A stretch of 45,479 nt of DNA from assembly GCA_015711725.1 (NCBI GenBank), contig JACVIX010000008.1, forward strand, positions 1-45,479. Direction: 5' to 3'. Origin of the DNA: Candidatus Geothermincola primus. Its GTDB lineage: Bacteria; Actinomycetota; Geothermincolia; Geothermincolales; Geothermincolaceae. Both the position numbers and the translations under genes were made by a program. Below are positions 30,612 through 39,566 of the stretch, one piece after another. Numbering within the stretch: the stretch's first letter is position 1; each line of letters starts with the position of its first letter. The notes below the pieces were generated by a model that did no database searches, had not been told where the DNA came from, and was given only the letters and a program-made list of their open reading frames with translations.

Positions 30612-33086
30612 CTATATCACGATGTTCACTAATTTGCCCGGCACAACAATGACCTTTTTGATCTGGCGATCCTGTATGATCTGTTTGATCCGGGAAGACC
30701 CTAAAGCGAGTTCTTCCATCTCCTGGGGCTTTATATCCGCTTCCACTTCCACCCGATCCCGCACCTTGCCGTTCACCTGTATCACCATGGTGATGGTTTC
30801 CGCCTTGGCCATGTTCTCGTCCCAAGTTGGCCAAGGCTGTTGGTGTACGCTGTAATCTCCTCCTATTTCGCTCCACAACTCCTCGCAGATAAAGGGGGCG
30901 AAGGGGGCAAGAATTAAGATCATGCTTTCCACAGCCTTACGGCCCTCGTAGGTGTTGAATAAGCTTGGAGCTTCCTCCATAAATTTGCCTAAAACATTTA
31001 CGAATTCCATAATTCGCGCAATTGCGGTGTTGAAGGAAAATCTCTCGATGTCCAGGGTAACTTGCTTGACGGTACGATGGGTCCAGTGAACCATCTCCTT
31101 GAGAAGGACATCCTCTTCCGTTACTGGATTGGCCTTCAAAGTCAGGATATTCAGATATCGATATACCAGCCTCCAGACTCTGTGCAGAAAGCGGTAGCAT
31201 CCTTCGATCCCCGATTCGCTCCACTCCTTGTCCGCCTCGGGGGGGCCCAAGAAGAGAATGAATAGCCTCAATGTATCCGCTCCGTAACTGTCCAGGAATT
31301 CCCCAGGCGTGATAATGTTGCCCTTGGATTTGCTCATTTTGGCCCCGCCCATAACCACCATGCCTTGGCATAAAAGATTGGTAAATGGTTCATCGAAGTC
31401 CACCAGCTTGAGATCGTAAAGCACTTTGGTGAAGAAACGCGAATATAGCAGATGAAGTATGGCGTGTTCTATGCCTCCAATATACTGGTCTACCGGTAGC
31501 CAATAATCTATCTCCCCTTTATTAAAAGCCTCCTTTTCGTTACGGGGATCAGCGAAGCGGATGAAGTACCATGAAGAGTCGACGAAAGTATCCATGGTAT
31601 CGGTTTCGCGTTCCGCCCTGCCTCCGCATGAGGGACATGCGGTCAAGCGAAACTGTTCGGAACGCTCCAGGGGTGAAGGTCCCTCAGGGAAAAAGTCCAC
31701 GTCCTCGGGGAGCAATACAGGGAGGTCTTTCTCTGGCACAGTTACTATCCCGCATTTATCACAGTAGACGATAGGAATGGGCACGCCCCAATATCTCTGA
31801 CGGGAGATCAACCAGTCCCTTAAACGGTAGTTTACCTCACGATGCCCCCATCCATTTTCCTCAAGATATTGAGGTACCCTCGATTCCTTTCCTTCCAAGC
31901 TATCTAGCCCATCAAAGAGCCCAGAATTAATCATGATGCCCTCGCCCTCGTAGGCAGCATCCATGGTCTCCGGATCCAGTTCTCCCTCATACGGTTTGAT
32001 TACCACCCGCAATGGGAGGGAATATTTTTTGGCAAACTCAAAGTCCCTCTGGTCATGAGCAGGAACGGCCATAACCGCCCCGGTGCCATATTCCATCAAA
32101 ACGAAATTGGCGGTCCATATGGGCACCTCTTCCCCGTTGACCGGATTTATCGCATAAGCGTTCAAGAAAACGCCCTCCTTTTCCACGTCTAGCGCGGTCA
32201 ACTCGATCTCGGTCTTACCCTTCAACCTTTCCCTAAAATCGAAGACCTCCTTTTCCAGCTTCGTTCCCTTGGTCAAACGATCCACCAAGGGATGCTCCGG
32301 CGCCAGCAGAAAGAAAGTCACTCCCCATAGGGTATCGGGCCTGGTGGTAAAGATCCCGATGGTTTCGCCGGTCTCCTTTACTTTGAAAAACACCTTGCAT
32401 CCGTTGGATTTTCCAATCCAGTTGCGTTGCATCACCAGAACCCTTTCGGGCCAGCCTTTGAGCTTCTCCATATCCTCCAGTAATCTCTCCGCGTAATCGG
32501 TAATCTTGAGAAACCACTGATCGAGGAGTTTCTTCTCCACTAGGGTGTCGCATCTCTCGCAGTAACCGTTAATCACCTGCTCATTGGCTAGCACCGTCCT
32601 ACACGAAGGACACCAATTTGCTTTTGCCTCAGCCTTATATGCCAAGCCATTCTCGTAGAATTTCAGGAATAGCCATTGAGTCCACTTGTAGTAATCCGGG
32701 GAGCAGGTGGCCAGCTCGCGGTCCCAGTCATAAGAGTAGCCAAGCCTCCGCAAGTCCCGTTTCAGTAGGGCAATGTTGTCCCAAGTATATCTGGCGGGAT
32801 GAACCCCTGAACGGATGGCGGCGTTTTCCGCGGGGAGGCCAAAGCCATCCCACCCCATGGGATGCAGGACATTCCAGCCATTCCTGGCATAATAACGGGC
32901 TAAAACATCTCCCAAGTTATAGTTGGCCACATGCCCTATATGGGCTGGTCCCGACGGGTATGGAAACATTACTAGAATATATTTCTTCTTATGCTCCGGG
33001 TCTCGCGAGGTCTTGTAAATATTGTCCTCTTCCCATCGGCTCATCCACTTATCTTCTATCTTTGAAAAATCGTATTTTTCTTGCAA
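30612..33086 (-). CDS. leuS: Leucyl-tRNA synthetase
   Basis: [17 protein letters not shown] (HIGH), KMSKSKGNI (KMSKS); full length 824 aa; apparent TTG start. Confidence 0.97.
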   Translation of the reverse strand: MQEKYDFSKIEDKWMSRWEEDNIYKTSRDPEHKKKYILVMFPYPSGPAHIGHVANYNLGDVLARYYARNGWNVLHPMGWDGFGLPAENAAIRSGVHPARYTWDNIALLKRDLRRLGYSYDWDRELATCSPDYYKWTQWLFLKFYENGLAYKAEAKANWCPSCRTVLANEQVINGYCERCDTLVEKKLLDQWFLKITDYAERLLEDMEKLKGWPERVLVMQRNWIGKSNGCKVFFKVKETGETIGIFTTRPDTLWGVTFFLLAPEHPLVDRLTKGTKLEKEVFDFRERLKGKTEIELTALDVEKEGVFLNAYAINPVNGEEVPIWTANFVLMEYGTGAVMAVPAHDQRDFEFAKKYSLPLRVVIKPYEGELDPETMDAAYEGEGIMINSGLFDGLDSLEGKESRVPQYLEENGWGHREVNYRLRDWLISRQRYWGVPIPIVYCDKCGIVTVPEKDLPVLLPEDVDFFPEGPSPLERSEQFRLTACPSCGGRAERETDTMDTFVDSSWYFIRFADPRNEKEAFNKGEIDYWLPVDQYIGGIEHAILHLLYSRFFTKVLYDLKLVDFDEPFTNLLCQGMVVMGGAKMSKSKGNIITPGEFLDSYGADTLRLFILFLGPPEADKEWSESGIEGCYRFLHRVWRLVYRYLNILTLKANPVTEEDVLLKEMVHWTHRTVKQVTLDIERFSFNTAIARIMEFVNVLGKFMEEAPSLFNTYEGRKAVESMILILAPFAPFICEELWSEIGGDYSVHQQPWPTWDENMAKAETITMVIQVNGKVRDRVEVEADIKPQEMEELALGSSRIKQIIQDRQIKKVIVVPGKLVNIVI

Positions 33087-33300
33087 CTTACCACCTCGAT
33101 CAGCTGTTCCCGCTCGACTAGTCCTTCAACCAAACAATATATTTATTCTTTCACCAACCGGCGACTCTCCAGTTTTTGTCCTAATTTTTCCCTATATCGC
33201 CTCCCGCCTTATCTATTTCTTCAACTTAAAATATTTATTATGTTATACAATATGTTATAATAAATCAAGTTGAGAAATTAATCTATTGACTAATTTTTCT

Positions 33301-34254
33301 CTAGCCCTCACGCGACTTATCTCTTTGCACCTGGATTATCTCCCCGGTCGAAAGGGGCTTCTTACCCTTACCATACCTACCGAGGAGGTTTGCCGTGGTT
33401 CTTATTATATCAGGATTCAGTGTCCCTCCAGGGGGAGTGGTTCTAATCAGAGCGGTGGGCCCTGGTATATCCCCTTCCTTGAAGAGAAAATCGGTAGGCA
33501 AGGATATTTCCGCCAGAATCTCGTTTTCTCTTTCGTTTCTTCCTATCACTATACGGTTATTTCCCTCCCAGAAATGCCTTCCTATTTTAAGTAGCTCCAC
33601 ATCTTCGCGATTGAAATCCGGTATCCTAGCCATGAGATCCTTTAGCCTACGGGAGAATTCTGGATCGGTTAAAAGACATCCACCCGCCGGATTCTTATAG
33701 CCCTTCACCCCCCACTCTCTCGCCAGCTGCAGCTGTATCTTCCTGGATCTCCCTTCTATTCCCAGAAGCTCCTCTCTATTTACCCATCCAAGTTTTTCCG
33801 GCAGCGTCGGAGGCAGCAACTTTGCGGACAGAGGGCGTAGAAGATATTCGCCAGCGCCAGATTCCCGTGCTACCATATCTAGCGCTTGGCGATTCTGGGA
33901 CATGGGCCTTTCCCCCAGTACCTCCCCGGTTGCGATAAAGTCAGCCCCTTCGCGTCTACCCGCTTCCATAGCCCTCCTCACCATCATGGTATGACAATCG
34001 ATGCAGGGATTCATGTTTCTGCCGAAGCCATGTTTGGGAGATTTTAGGATTTCCAGCATATCATCTGTGACATCCTCGACCACCAATCTGATACCCATCT
34101 CCGCAGCGCCCTTCCAGGTGCCCTCGCATGAAAAAAAGGGCGAGACGAAACATATCCCCACGACATCGTGTCCCAATCTCTGCATCAGCCTGGCGGCTAG
34201 AAAGGAATCTAATCCTCCGGATAATAAAACTAAGCACTTAGTTTTCTTGTCCAT
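33301..34254 (-). CDS. ATP-pyrophosphatase/tRNA-thiolation-like protein (MnmA/ThiI-related, NFACT-R-like C-terminus)
   Basis: PP-loop VLLSGGLDSFLAARLM; NPCIDCHTMMVRRAME; IATGEVLGERPMSQ; NPAGGCLLTD; start MDKKTK at 34254. Confidence 0.8.
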   Translation of the reverse strand: MDKKTKCLVLLSGGLDSFLAARLMQRLGHDVVGICFVSPFFSCEGTWKGAAEMGIRLVVEDVTDDMLEILKSPKHGFGRNMNPCIDCHTMMVRRAMEAGRREGADFIATGEVLGERPMSQNRQALDMVARESGAGEYLLRPLSAKLLPPTLPEKLGWVNREELLGIEGRSRKIQLQLAREWGVKGYKNPAGGCLLTDPEFSRRLKDLMARIPDFNREDVELLKIGRHFWEGNNRIVIGRNERENEILAEISLPTDFLFKEGDIPGPTALIRTTPPGGTLNPDIIRTTANLLGRYGKGKKPLSTGEIIQVQRDKSREG

Positions 34255-34265
34255 GAAATATGTTC

Positions 34266-35831
34266 CTATGCTACCCAGTTCTTCTTTACCAAAGAGCTTA
34301 CTATAATTCCTGAAGTCATCACCAACGGCACGCCTCCGCCGGGATTGGTGCTGGCTCCAGTCAGGTAAAGATTCTCTATAACCGGGGACTTCCAAGACGC
34401 ACGGAAAGGCCCCAACTGTGTCAGGCTCATCTCCAACCCGTAAATGGCTCCTTCGGGCAGATTCAGTTCCCTTTCGAAATCCAGAGGGGTGGTCATATCC
34501 CAGAACTCAACCATGCTACCAAAATTAGGGAAAGCCCTTCGTTCCACCGACTGTATCACTTCCTCGACAAAATAAGGCTTGACTTCGTCCCAGGAGTGGT
34601 ACTTAATCCTGTAGGGACTGGGAAGTATAGCGGAAACGGCGTACTTTCCCTCTGGGGCTAGGCTGTCGTCGTAGAGACTGGGGCACGCCAGGCCCATGGG
34701 CATATCATCGATCCTTGCCATCAGCCCTTTGGCATAAATCTCGTCCCAGTAGGCATTTATCTTTTCCAAGGTTCCGATGAGAACGGCAGATGGACATCGG
34801 AAGGGGGGCTTCTCTTTTAAACCAAAATAAACAATGGGACAAGGTATAGAGGGCCTGTAGCCTTGGATGGCTTTCACCAAGAGCCAGGGCAACTTATCCG
34901 CCCCAATTAACTTTAGATATGTTGGGATACAACTGGCATTGGAAATAACCATCCTTGCCGGAATCACTTCGCCATCACTAAGCTCAACTCCTGATGCCTT
35001 CCCGTTTCTGACCACAATTCTGCGCACCATGGATTTAGTTATGAGTTCCCCACCATTTTTTCTGGTAATATCCGCCAAAGCTTCAGGTATGGCTACCATT
35101 CCTCCCTTGGGATAGTAATAACCTTCATGGCACACATATGACAGCAGCGCGAAGAGGCCATTGATACGATGAGCCGGAAGACCCGCATAAAGATTTTCGA
35201 ATCCCACTATCGCCTTGAACCTCTGATCACCGAAGTACCTGTCAATGGTCTTCTGCTGGCTTCCCAGAGCAACCCTAAGCGTCAGGGGAAGATTCCCTAA
35301 CATCGCGGGATTTATTATTCTCCTGAACTGATGGCGAAGCGAAGCCGCTTTTTCCAGCGAGGGAAAGTGCAGCTCCCCCGCCATCTTGGCTCCTGACCAC
35401 ACCTTGCCCATATCCTTGCAAAAAAATCGGTAGTTTTCAGCTTCCTTAGGGTTCAGCTCTCTTAAGCTCTCGATGGTCTTCTCCACGTCATAATGGATCA
35501 TCACGCTTTGTCCATCGTCAAAATAGATATCGTAAACGGGGTCAATTAGCCACATGTCCAAATATTGATCCATGCTCAATCCCAACAACTCAAAGAGACG
35601 TTCATAAATTTCTCTATAAAGAACAAAAACGGCTCCAACATCAAAGGAAAAGCCGTTTTTCCGGAATGCGGAGCAACATCCCCCAATTCTTTCGTTCCCT
35701 TCAATTACCAACACCTTGAATCCCTCAGTAGAAAGTAAAGCGGCTGAGGTAAGGCCTCCGATACCCGATCCTATTATCACAACGTCAAAGGCATCTTCTG
35801 CCTTGCGCATTCTTCCTCCTCTCCCCCTCAC
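34266..35831 (-). CDS. Phytoene desaturase (CrtI)-like NAD(P)/FAD-dependent oxidoreductase
   Basis: VVIIGSGIGGLTSAALLSTEGFKVLVIEGNERIGGCCSAF and C-terminal NLYLTGASTNPGGGVPLVMTSGI; start may be 35810 (MRKAEDAF). Confidence 0.88.
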   Translation of the reverse strand: MRGRGGRMRKAEDAFDVVIIGSGIGGLTSAALLSTEGFKVLVIEGNERIGGCCSAFRKNGFSFDVGAVFVLYREIYERLFELLGLSMDQYLDMWLIDPVYDIYFDDGQSVMIHYDVEKTIESLRELNPKEAENYRFFCKDMGKVWSGAKMAGELHFPSLEKAASLRHQFRRIINPAMLGNLPLTLRVALGSQQKTIDRYFGDQRFKAIVGFENLYAGLPAHRINGLFALLSYVCHEGYYYPKGGMVAIPEALADITRKNGGELITKSMVRRIVVRNGKASGVELSDGEVIPARMVISNASCIPTYLKLIGADKLPWLLVKAIQGYRPSIPCPIVYFGLKEKPPFRCPSAVLIGTLEKINAYWDEIYAKGLMARIDDMPMGLACPSLYDDSLAPEGKYAVSAILPSPYRIKYHSWDEVKPYFVEEVIQSVERRAFPNFGSMVEFWDMTTPLDFERELNLPEGAIYGLEMSLTQLGPFRASWKSPVIENLYLTGASTNPGGGVPLVMTSGIIVSSLVKKNWVA

Positions 35832-35916
35832 ACAAAGATATTTTCAATTAAATCTTATTTCCTCATTCTTAACCCCGATATGACGCAATAAAATTATATT
35901 ATCAAAATTTCGAAAT

Positions 35917-36516
35917 ATGCATGAATCCGCGTTTTTATGTTTTAATAACCATATGAATGAGATTAAGCCGGAAATGTTCGCGGATTTTTGCGCTATCGGG
36001 CGTAGGGCTCTCGACTTAGTAAACGATGGTAACAGAGTGGCGGACGCTTTGGAGAAAGCCTGTAGAGAAATCTATCCCTATACCTACAAAAGCATAGAGC
36101 CCAAGACGAAGCAGCTCTTTTACTCGCTTATGGAAGAAAAGCAGTGGGGAGAACTCCGGACGTTAAGAGCCTTGGCGGAGGAGGAGGAGTTCATTGATCG
36201 CTACGTAAAGAAACGCGGCAAGCTTTTGGGAGAAAAGCAGCATATAATTGAGGAGAGCGCTTTCCCAGAAGTGAGAGCCAATTATCATCAAGTATTCCAA
36301 GCGGCATGGAAGAAAGCGGCAGCAGGTTTTGATCCCTTAGACGCACTGGAGATGGCCTGCTTCGACCTCTATCCCTACACCGCCAAGAAAGTTTATCGCG
36401 TAGCCCTCTCCTATCTTCGCTTATTGGAGCGGAGTGAGAGGATTAAAGGCAGAAGAGCCCTGAAATATCTTTCAGAAAACCCCGATTTTTTCGATAAGCC
36501 TAATAGAGGCGGGTGA
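35917..36516 (+). CDS. Hypothetical protein with an internally duplicated approximately 85-aa helical domain
   Basis: ALEKACREIYPYTYKSIEPKTKQLFYSLMEEKQWGELRTLRALAEEEEFID matches ALEMACFDLYPYTAKKVYRVALSYLRLLERSERIKGRRALKYLSENPDFFD; start may be ATG 35953. Confidence 0.7.
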   Translation: MHESAFLCFNNHMNEIKPEMFADFCAIGRRALDLVNDGNRVADALEKACREIYPYTYKSIEPKTKQLFYSLMEEKQWGELRTLRALAEEEEFIDRYVKKRGKLLGEKQHIIEESAFPEVRANYHQVFQAAWKKAAAGFDPLDALEMACFDLYPYTAKKVYRVALSYLRLLERSERIKGRRALKYLSENPDFFDKPNRGG

Positions 36517-37376
36517 CAGAGGCCAAGAAAGTGAAGGAAATGGGATACGAAAAAACTAAGAATTTGGGGTTGATTTGCGCAACTATGAGTGAGTACAAAG
36601 CAACTGCGGAGATGATACCATGGGAAGACCTGCAATCCGACCCAGTCGGGTTTAAAGTGAAAAAAAGCGTGCTGGATGGCAGGAATTTATTTTTAACCGT
36701 TAGCGGCATAGGAAAAGCTGCCGCTGCCGCTGCCACTCAAAATATGATCTGTCGATTCATGCCCGATATTATCATCTCCTTTGGCACGGCGGGGTCCTTA
36801 GAGGAGCAGACGAAAGCGGGAACTGTCATTGTCCCTCTTAAAATCATTCAAGGGGATATGGGCGTCCATGACCCTTTGGGTTTTCACCATATAGGCGTAT
36901 CCCTTCAGCTTGAGGGAAAAATTACTTTAGCCAAGTATTTAAACGTTCCCGAAAAACTGGCGCGTTGGAGCATGGAGACCTTGGAGAGCAGGGGAATGTC
37001 GTATAGCACTGGAACCCTGCTAACCTGTGATCAGATAGTTCTCTCTCGAACGAAGAGATGGGAATTGCATCAGCAGTTTGGCGTGGTGGCGGTGGATATG
37101 GAAAGCTCAGCAGTCGCGCAGGTTGCGGAAACCAATGGTATACCCTGTTTGGTTGTAAGAGCGATAAGCGATGAGGTGGACCTTGAAATTTGCAATCTTC
37201 ATAAAATGATGGTCTACAGAGACGATCCCCCAGGGGATAAAATAACGGATTATATAAAGGATGGAAAAATTTTGTCCACGCTTGCGAGATTCTACCAGCA
37301 AATGCAGCTAGCATATACCAACATGGCCAAAGCCCTACATCTCCTTATCTCCAAATTGCCGGATGAAATCCTATAG
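36513..37376 (+). CDS. Nucleoside phosphorylase superfamily protein (MTA/SAH nucleosidase-like)
   Basis: VSGIGKAAAAAATQNMI, IIISFGTAGSLEEQTKAGTVIVP, VAVDMESSAVAQVAETNGIPCLVVRAISD; GTG start overlapping the upstream stop. Confidence 0.85.
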   Translation: MTEAKKVKEMGYEKTKNLGLICATMSEYKATAEMIPWEDLQSDPVGFKVKKSVLDGRNLFLTVSGIGKAAAAAATQNMICRFMPDIIISFGTAGSLEEQTKAGTVIVPLKIIQGDMGVHDPLGFHHIGVSLQLEGKITLAKYLNVPEKLARWSMETLESRGMSYSTGTLLTCDQIVLSRTKRWELHQQFGVVAVDMESSAVAQVAETNGIPCLVVRAISDEVDLEICNLHKMMVYRDDPPGDKITDYIKDGKILSTLARFYQQMQLAYTNMAKALHLLISKLPDEIL

Positions 37377-37479
37377 AAGATTTTGTATCTTCACGTTTCG
37401 ATAAAAGAGTTAATGGATATGGCAACTTGATGGCATCTGAAGTAAAGGGAAATTCATTCAAAAATATAATATTTAATAG

Positions 37480-37499
37480 TTTAATATTATAATATTAAA
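37480..37499. repeat. Perfect 20-bp AT-only palindrome
   Basis: TTTAATATTATAATATTAAA equals its own reverse complement; lies upstream of the Hdr/Fdh cluster. Confidence 0.7.
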
Positions 37500-37653
37500 T
37501 ATAGTTCCCTATGCATATCCTCTTCTCGCGGTTATTTTAACCTTTATGCAGAAAGAGATTTCGCATAGAAGATATTGGGGAAATTAAATAACCGCTTCAA
37601 CCCGATAAATCATTGAGAAAATATCCTCCATATGTTATCTATAGAGTGGAAAA

Positions 37654-38259
37654 TTGAAGATATGTAGATACGAAAGAAAGTATCCCGTTATGAGCAACCA
37701 GCAAAGTGTAATACGGTTAAAGGATTTCGTCAAGGAACTATCGGCAGCCTCTAACATCGATCCCGATTTAACTCACTGTTACGCATGCGCTAGGTGCAGT
37801 TCTGTCTGCAAGGTAGCAATATTTTCGCCCTTGGATAATACATTAACTCCCCGATCCCTCCTTTATAAAGCCATTATTGGGAAACAAGAGGACATTCTGG
37901 ATTCCGATTTTATCTGGCTATGCTCCGGCTGCGCTCGCTGCGAAGAAAGTTGTCCCCAGAAGGTCAAGATTTCCGAGGTTATAAGAGCCCTGCGCCGCCT
38001 CGCAATTGAGATAGGGAAACAAAATCCCCTTTCCGCCAGGGTAAACGAGAGGATGTGCATGCATTGTGGCGCCTGCGTGCAATCATGTCCCAATGACGCG
38101 ATAACCTTGGTCCAAGGAGGCCCAAGAGGTCTAGTCGCCTGGGTAGATCCAGCAGAATGCCGGGGGTGCGGCAGTTGCACTTCGGTATGCTCCAATGGGG
38201 CAATTCAGCAAAGCATTTTCAATGATGTTGAGGCGCTGGAAAAGCTTAAGAGACGTTGA
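37654..38259 (+). CDS. HdrC-like iron-sulfur protein with additional ferredoxin domain
   Basis: CYACARCSSVCKV, CSGCARCEESCPQKVKISEVIRALRRLA (HdrC-type), CMHCGACVQSCPNDA, CRGCGSCTSVC; start could be 37690. Confidence 0.85.
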   Translation: MKICRYERKYPVMSNQQSVIRLKDFVKELSAASNIDPDLTHCYACARCSSVCKVAIFSPLDNTLTPRSLLYKAIIGKQEDILDSDFIWLCSGCARCEESCPQKVKISEVIRALRRLAIEIGKQNPLSARVNERMCMHCGACVQSCPNDAITLVQGGPRGLVAWVDPAECRGCGSCTSVCSNGAIQQSIFNDVEALEKLKRR

Positions 38260-38712
38260 GTGAAGAGCATGAATAAGCCATTAACTGCTGAAGCTGGCGA
38301 GAAAAAAACAGAATTGGAATTCGTCCCCGCTATCGCCGTCTTTCATTGTCGGTGGTGTCTCCCAGATTCGGACTCGGTGAGAAGTCTGCTCAATGAAGAA
38401 GTCGCGGCTAAGTCCGTGGTGATCCCGCTAAACTGCACCGCCAGGATGGAGGCGGAATTCGCTATCAAAGCCCTGTCGGAGGGTTTTGACGGAATTCTCA
38501 TCCTAGGGTGCGAAATAGGTGAATGCCATTATCGCACTGGAAATCATCGTGCCCTGAAACGGCTGCTCCTGCTTCGGGACATACTGGCTTTGGTGGGTAT
38601 CTACCCGGAAAGGCTGGGTTTTTTCTGGGTCTCCCCCTTCGACCAAGAAAATATCAGGTTAACAATCAATGAATATCTCGATAAGCTACAAGAACTGGGG
38701 TCTTTTAAGTGA
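38260..38712 (+). CDS. Stand-alone hydrogenase iron-sulfur (MvhD/FlpD-like) subunit, Cys/Cys form
   Basis: FHCRWCLPDSDS, NCTARMEAEFAIKALSEGFDGILILGCEIGECHYRTGNHRALKR. Confidence 0.87.
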   Translation: MKSMNKPLTAEAGEKKTELEFVPAIAVFHCRWCLPDSDSVRSLLNEEVAAKSVVIPLNCTARMEAEFAIKALSEGFDGILILGCEIGECHYRTGNHRALKRLLLLRDILALVGIYPERLGFFWVSPFDQENIRLTINEYLDKLQELGSFK

Positions 38713-38729
38713 GCGTGTGAGGTTCGGCT

Positions 38730-39566
38730 ATGGCTGAGAACGATGAGAGAGCGCGTATAGAGGAAGCGAGAAGGATTGCAAGCGACCTACTGGAAAATGG
38801 CGTGGTAATGGGGGTATTAGGCCTAAGAAGGGTTGAAAGCCATGTAGAGCCCTATCTTTTCACAACAAAGGATGAGCTGCGTGATTTAAACATATCGGGG
38901 AGATACGCAATAGCTAGGGTAGCCGAGAATCTTCTGCGCAGATGGGACGAGGGTGCACTTGGGATAATCATCCGAGGCTGCGACGAACGTCACCTAATCG
39001 AACTTTCCAAAAAGAAAAGTGTGGATTTAAAAAGAATTATTACTATTGGTCTTGCCTGTACCGACCACGAAGCAAAAGAATGTCACTGCCTGCGTCCCTA
39101 TCCACAGAAAATCGATGTGGGCAAGAGTATCGGAGACGTAGACTACCAGGATCATGAAACCCTTGCTAGGCTTATGGAGATGGATATCTCGGAGAGACGC
39201 CGCTTCTGGTCCGATATTTTCAACCGTTGTATCAAATGTTATGGCTGCCGTAACAGTTGCCCCTTATGCAATTGTGAAGACTGCAGGCTGGAGGAATCCC
39301 GCTGGGTAAGGGTAGGAGAAATACCACCGGAATTCCCTTCTTTTCACCTGATTAGAGCATTTCATATGGCGGATAAGTGTGTGGGCTGCGGAGCCTGCGA
39401 GAGGGCCTGCCCCATGGGTATTCCCCTGGGTAAGCTCCACCAATTGATCAGAGAAGATATGAAGAGATTGTTTAAGTATGAAACGGGACTCAATCCCGAA
39501 GATGAATCCCCCCTTCAGAACGATTTAGAGAAAAACCCTTTGGAGGTTCAGCTGGATGAATTATAA
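38730..39566 (+). CDS. FdhB/FrhB-like iron-sulfur protein (formate dehydrogenase beta-like)
   Basis: IIRGCDERHLIELSKK, CIKCYGCRNSCPLCNCEDC, CVGCGACERACPMGIPLGKLHQ; overlaps the fdhA start. Confidence 0.8.
   Translation: MAENDERARIEEARRIASDLLENGVVMGVLGLRRVESHVEPYLFTTKDELRDLNISGRYAIARVAENLLRRWDEGALGIIIRGCDERHLIELSKKKSVDLKRIITIGLACTDHEAKECHCLRPYPQKIDVGKSIGDVDYQDHETLARLMEMDISERRRFWSDIFNRCIKCYGCRNSCPLCNCEDCRLEESRWVRVGEIPPEFPSFHLIRAFHMADKCVGCGACERACPMGIPLGKLHQLIREDMKRLFKYETGLNPEDESPLQNDLEKNPLEVQLDEL

Noticed and set aside
30571-32553. Alternative-frame ORFs within leuS (30571-30876, 30937-31371, 32233-32553)
   Set aside because: They overlap a full-length LeuS; no independent support
33087-33300. 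T-box leader upstream of leuS
   Set aside because: The gap is only about 214 bp and I could not find the conserved T-box TGGNACCGCG-type sequence; GAGGTGGTAAG near the start is better explained as the ribosome-binding region
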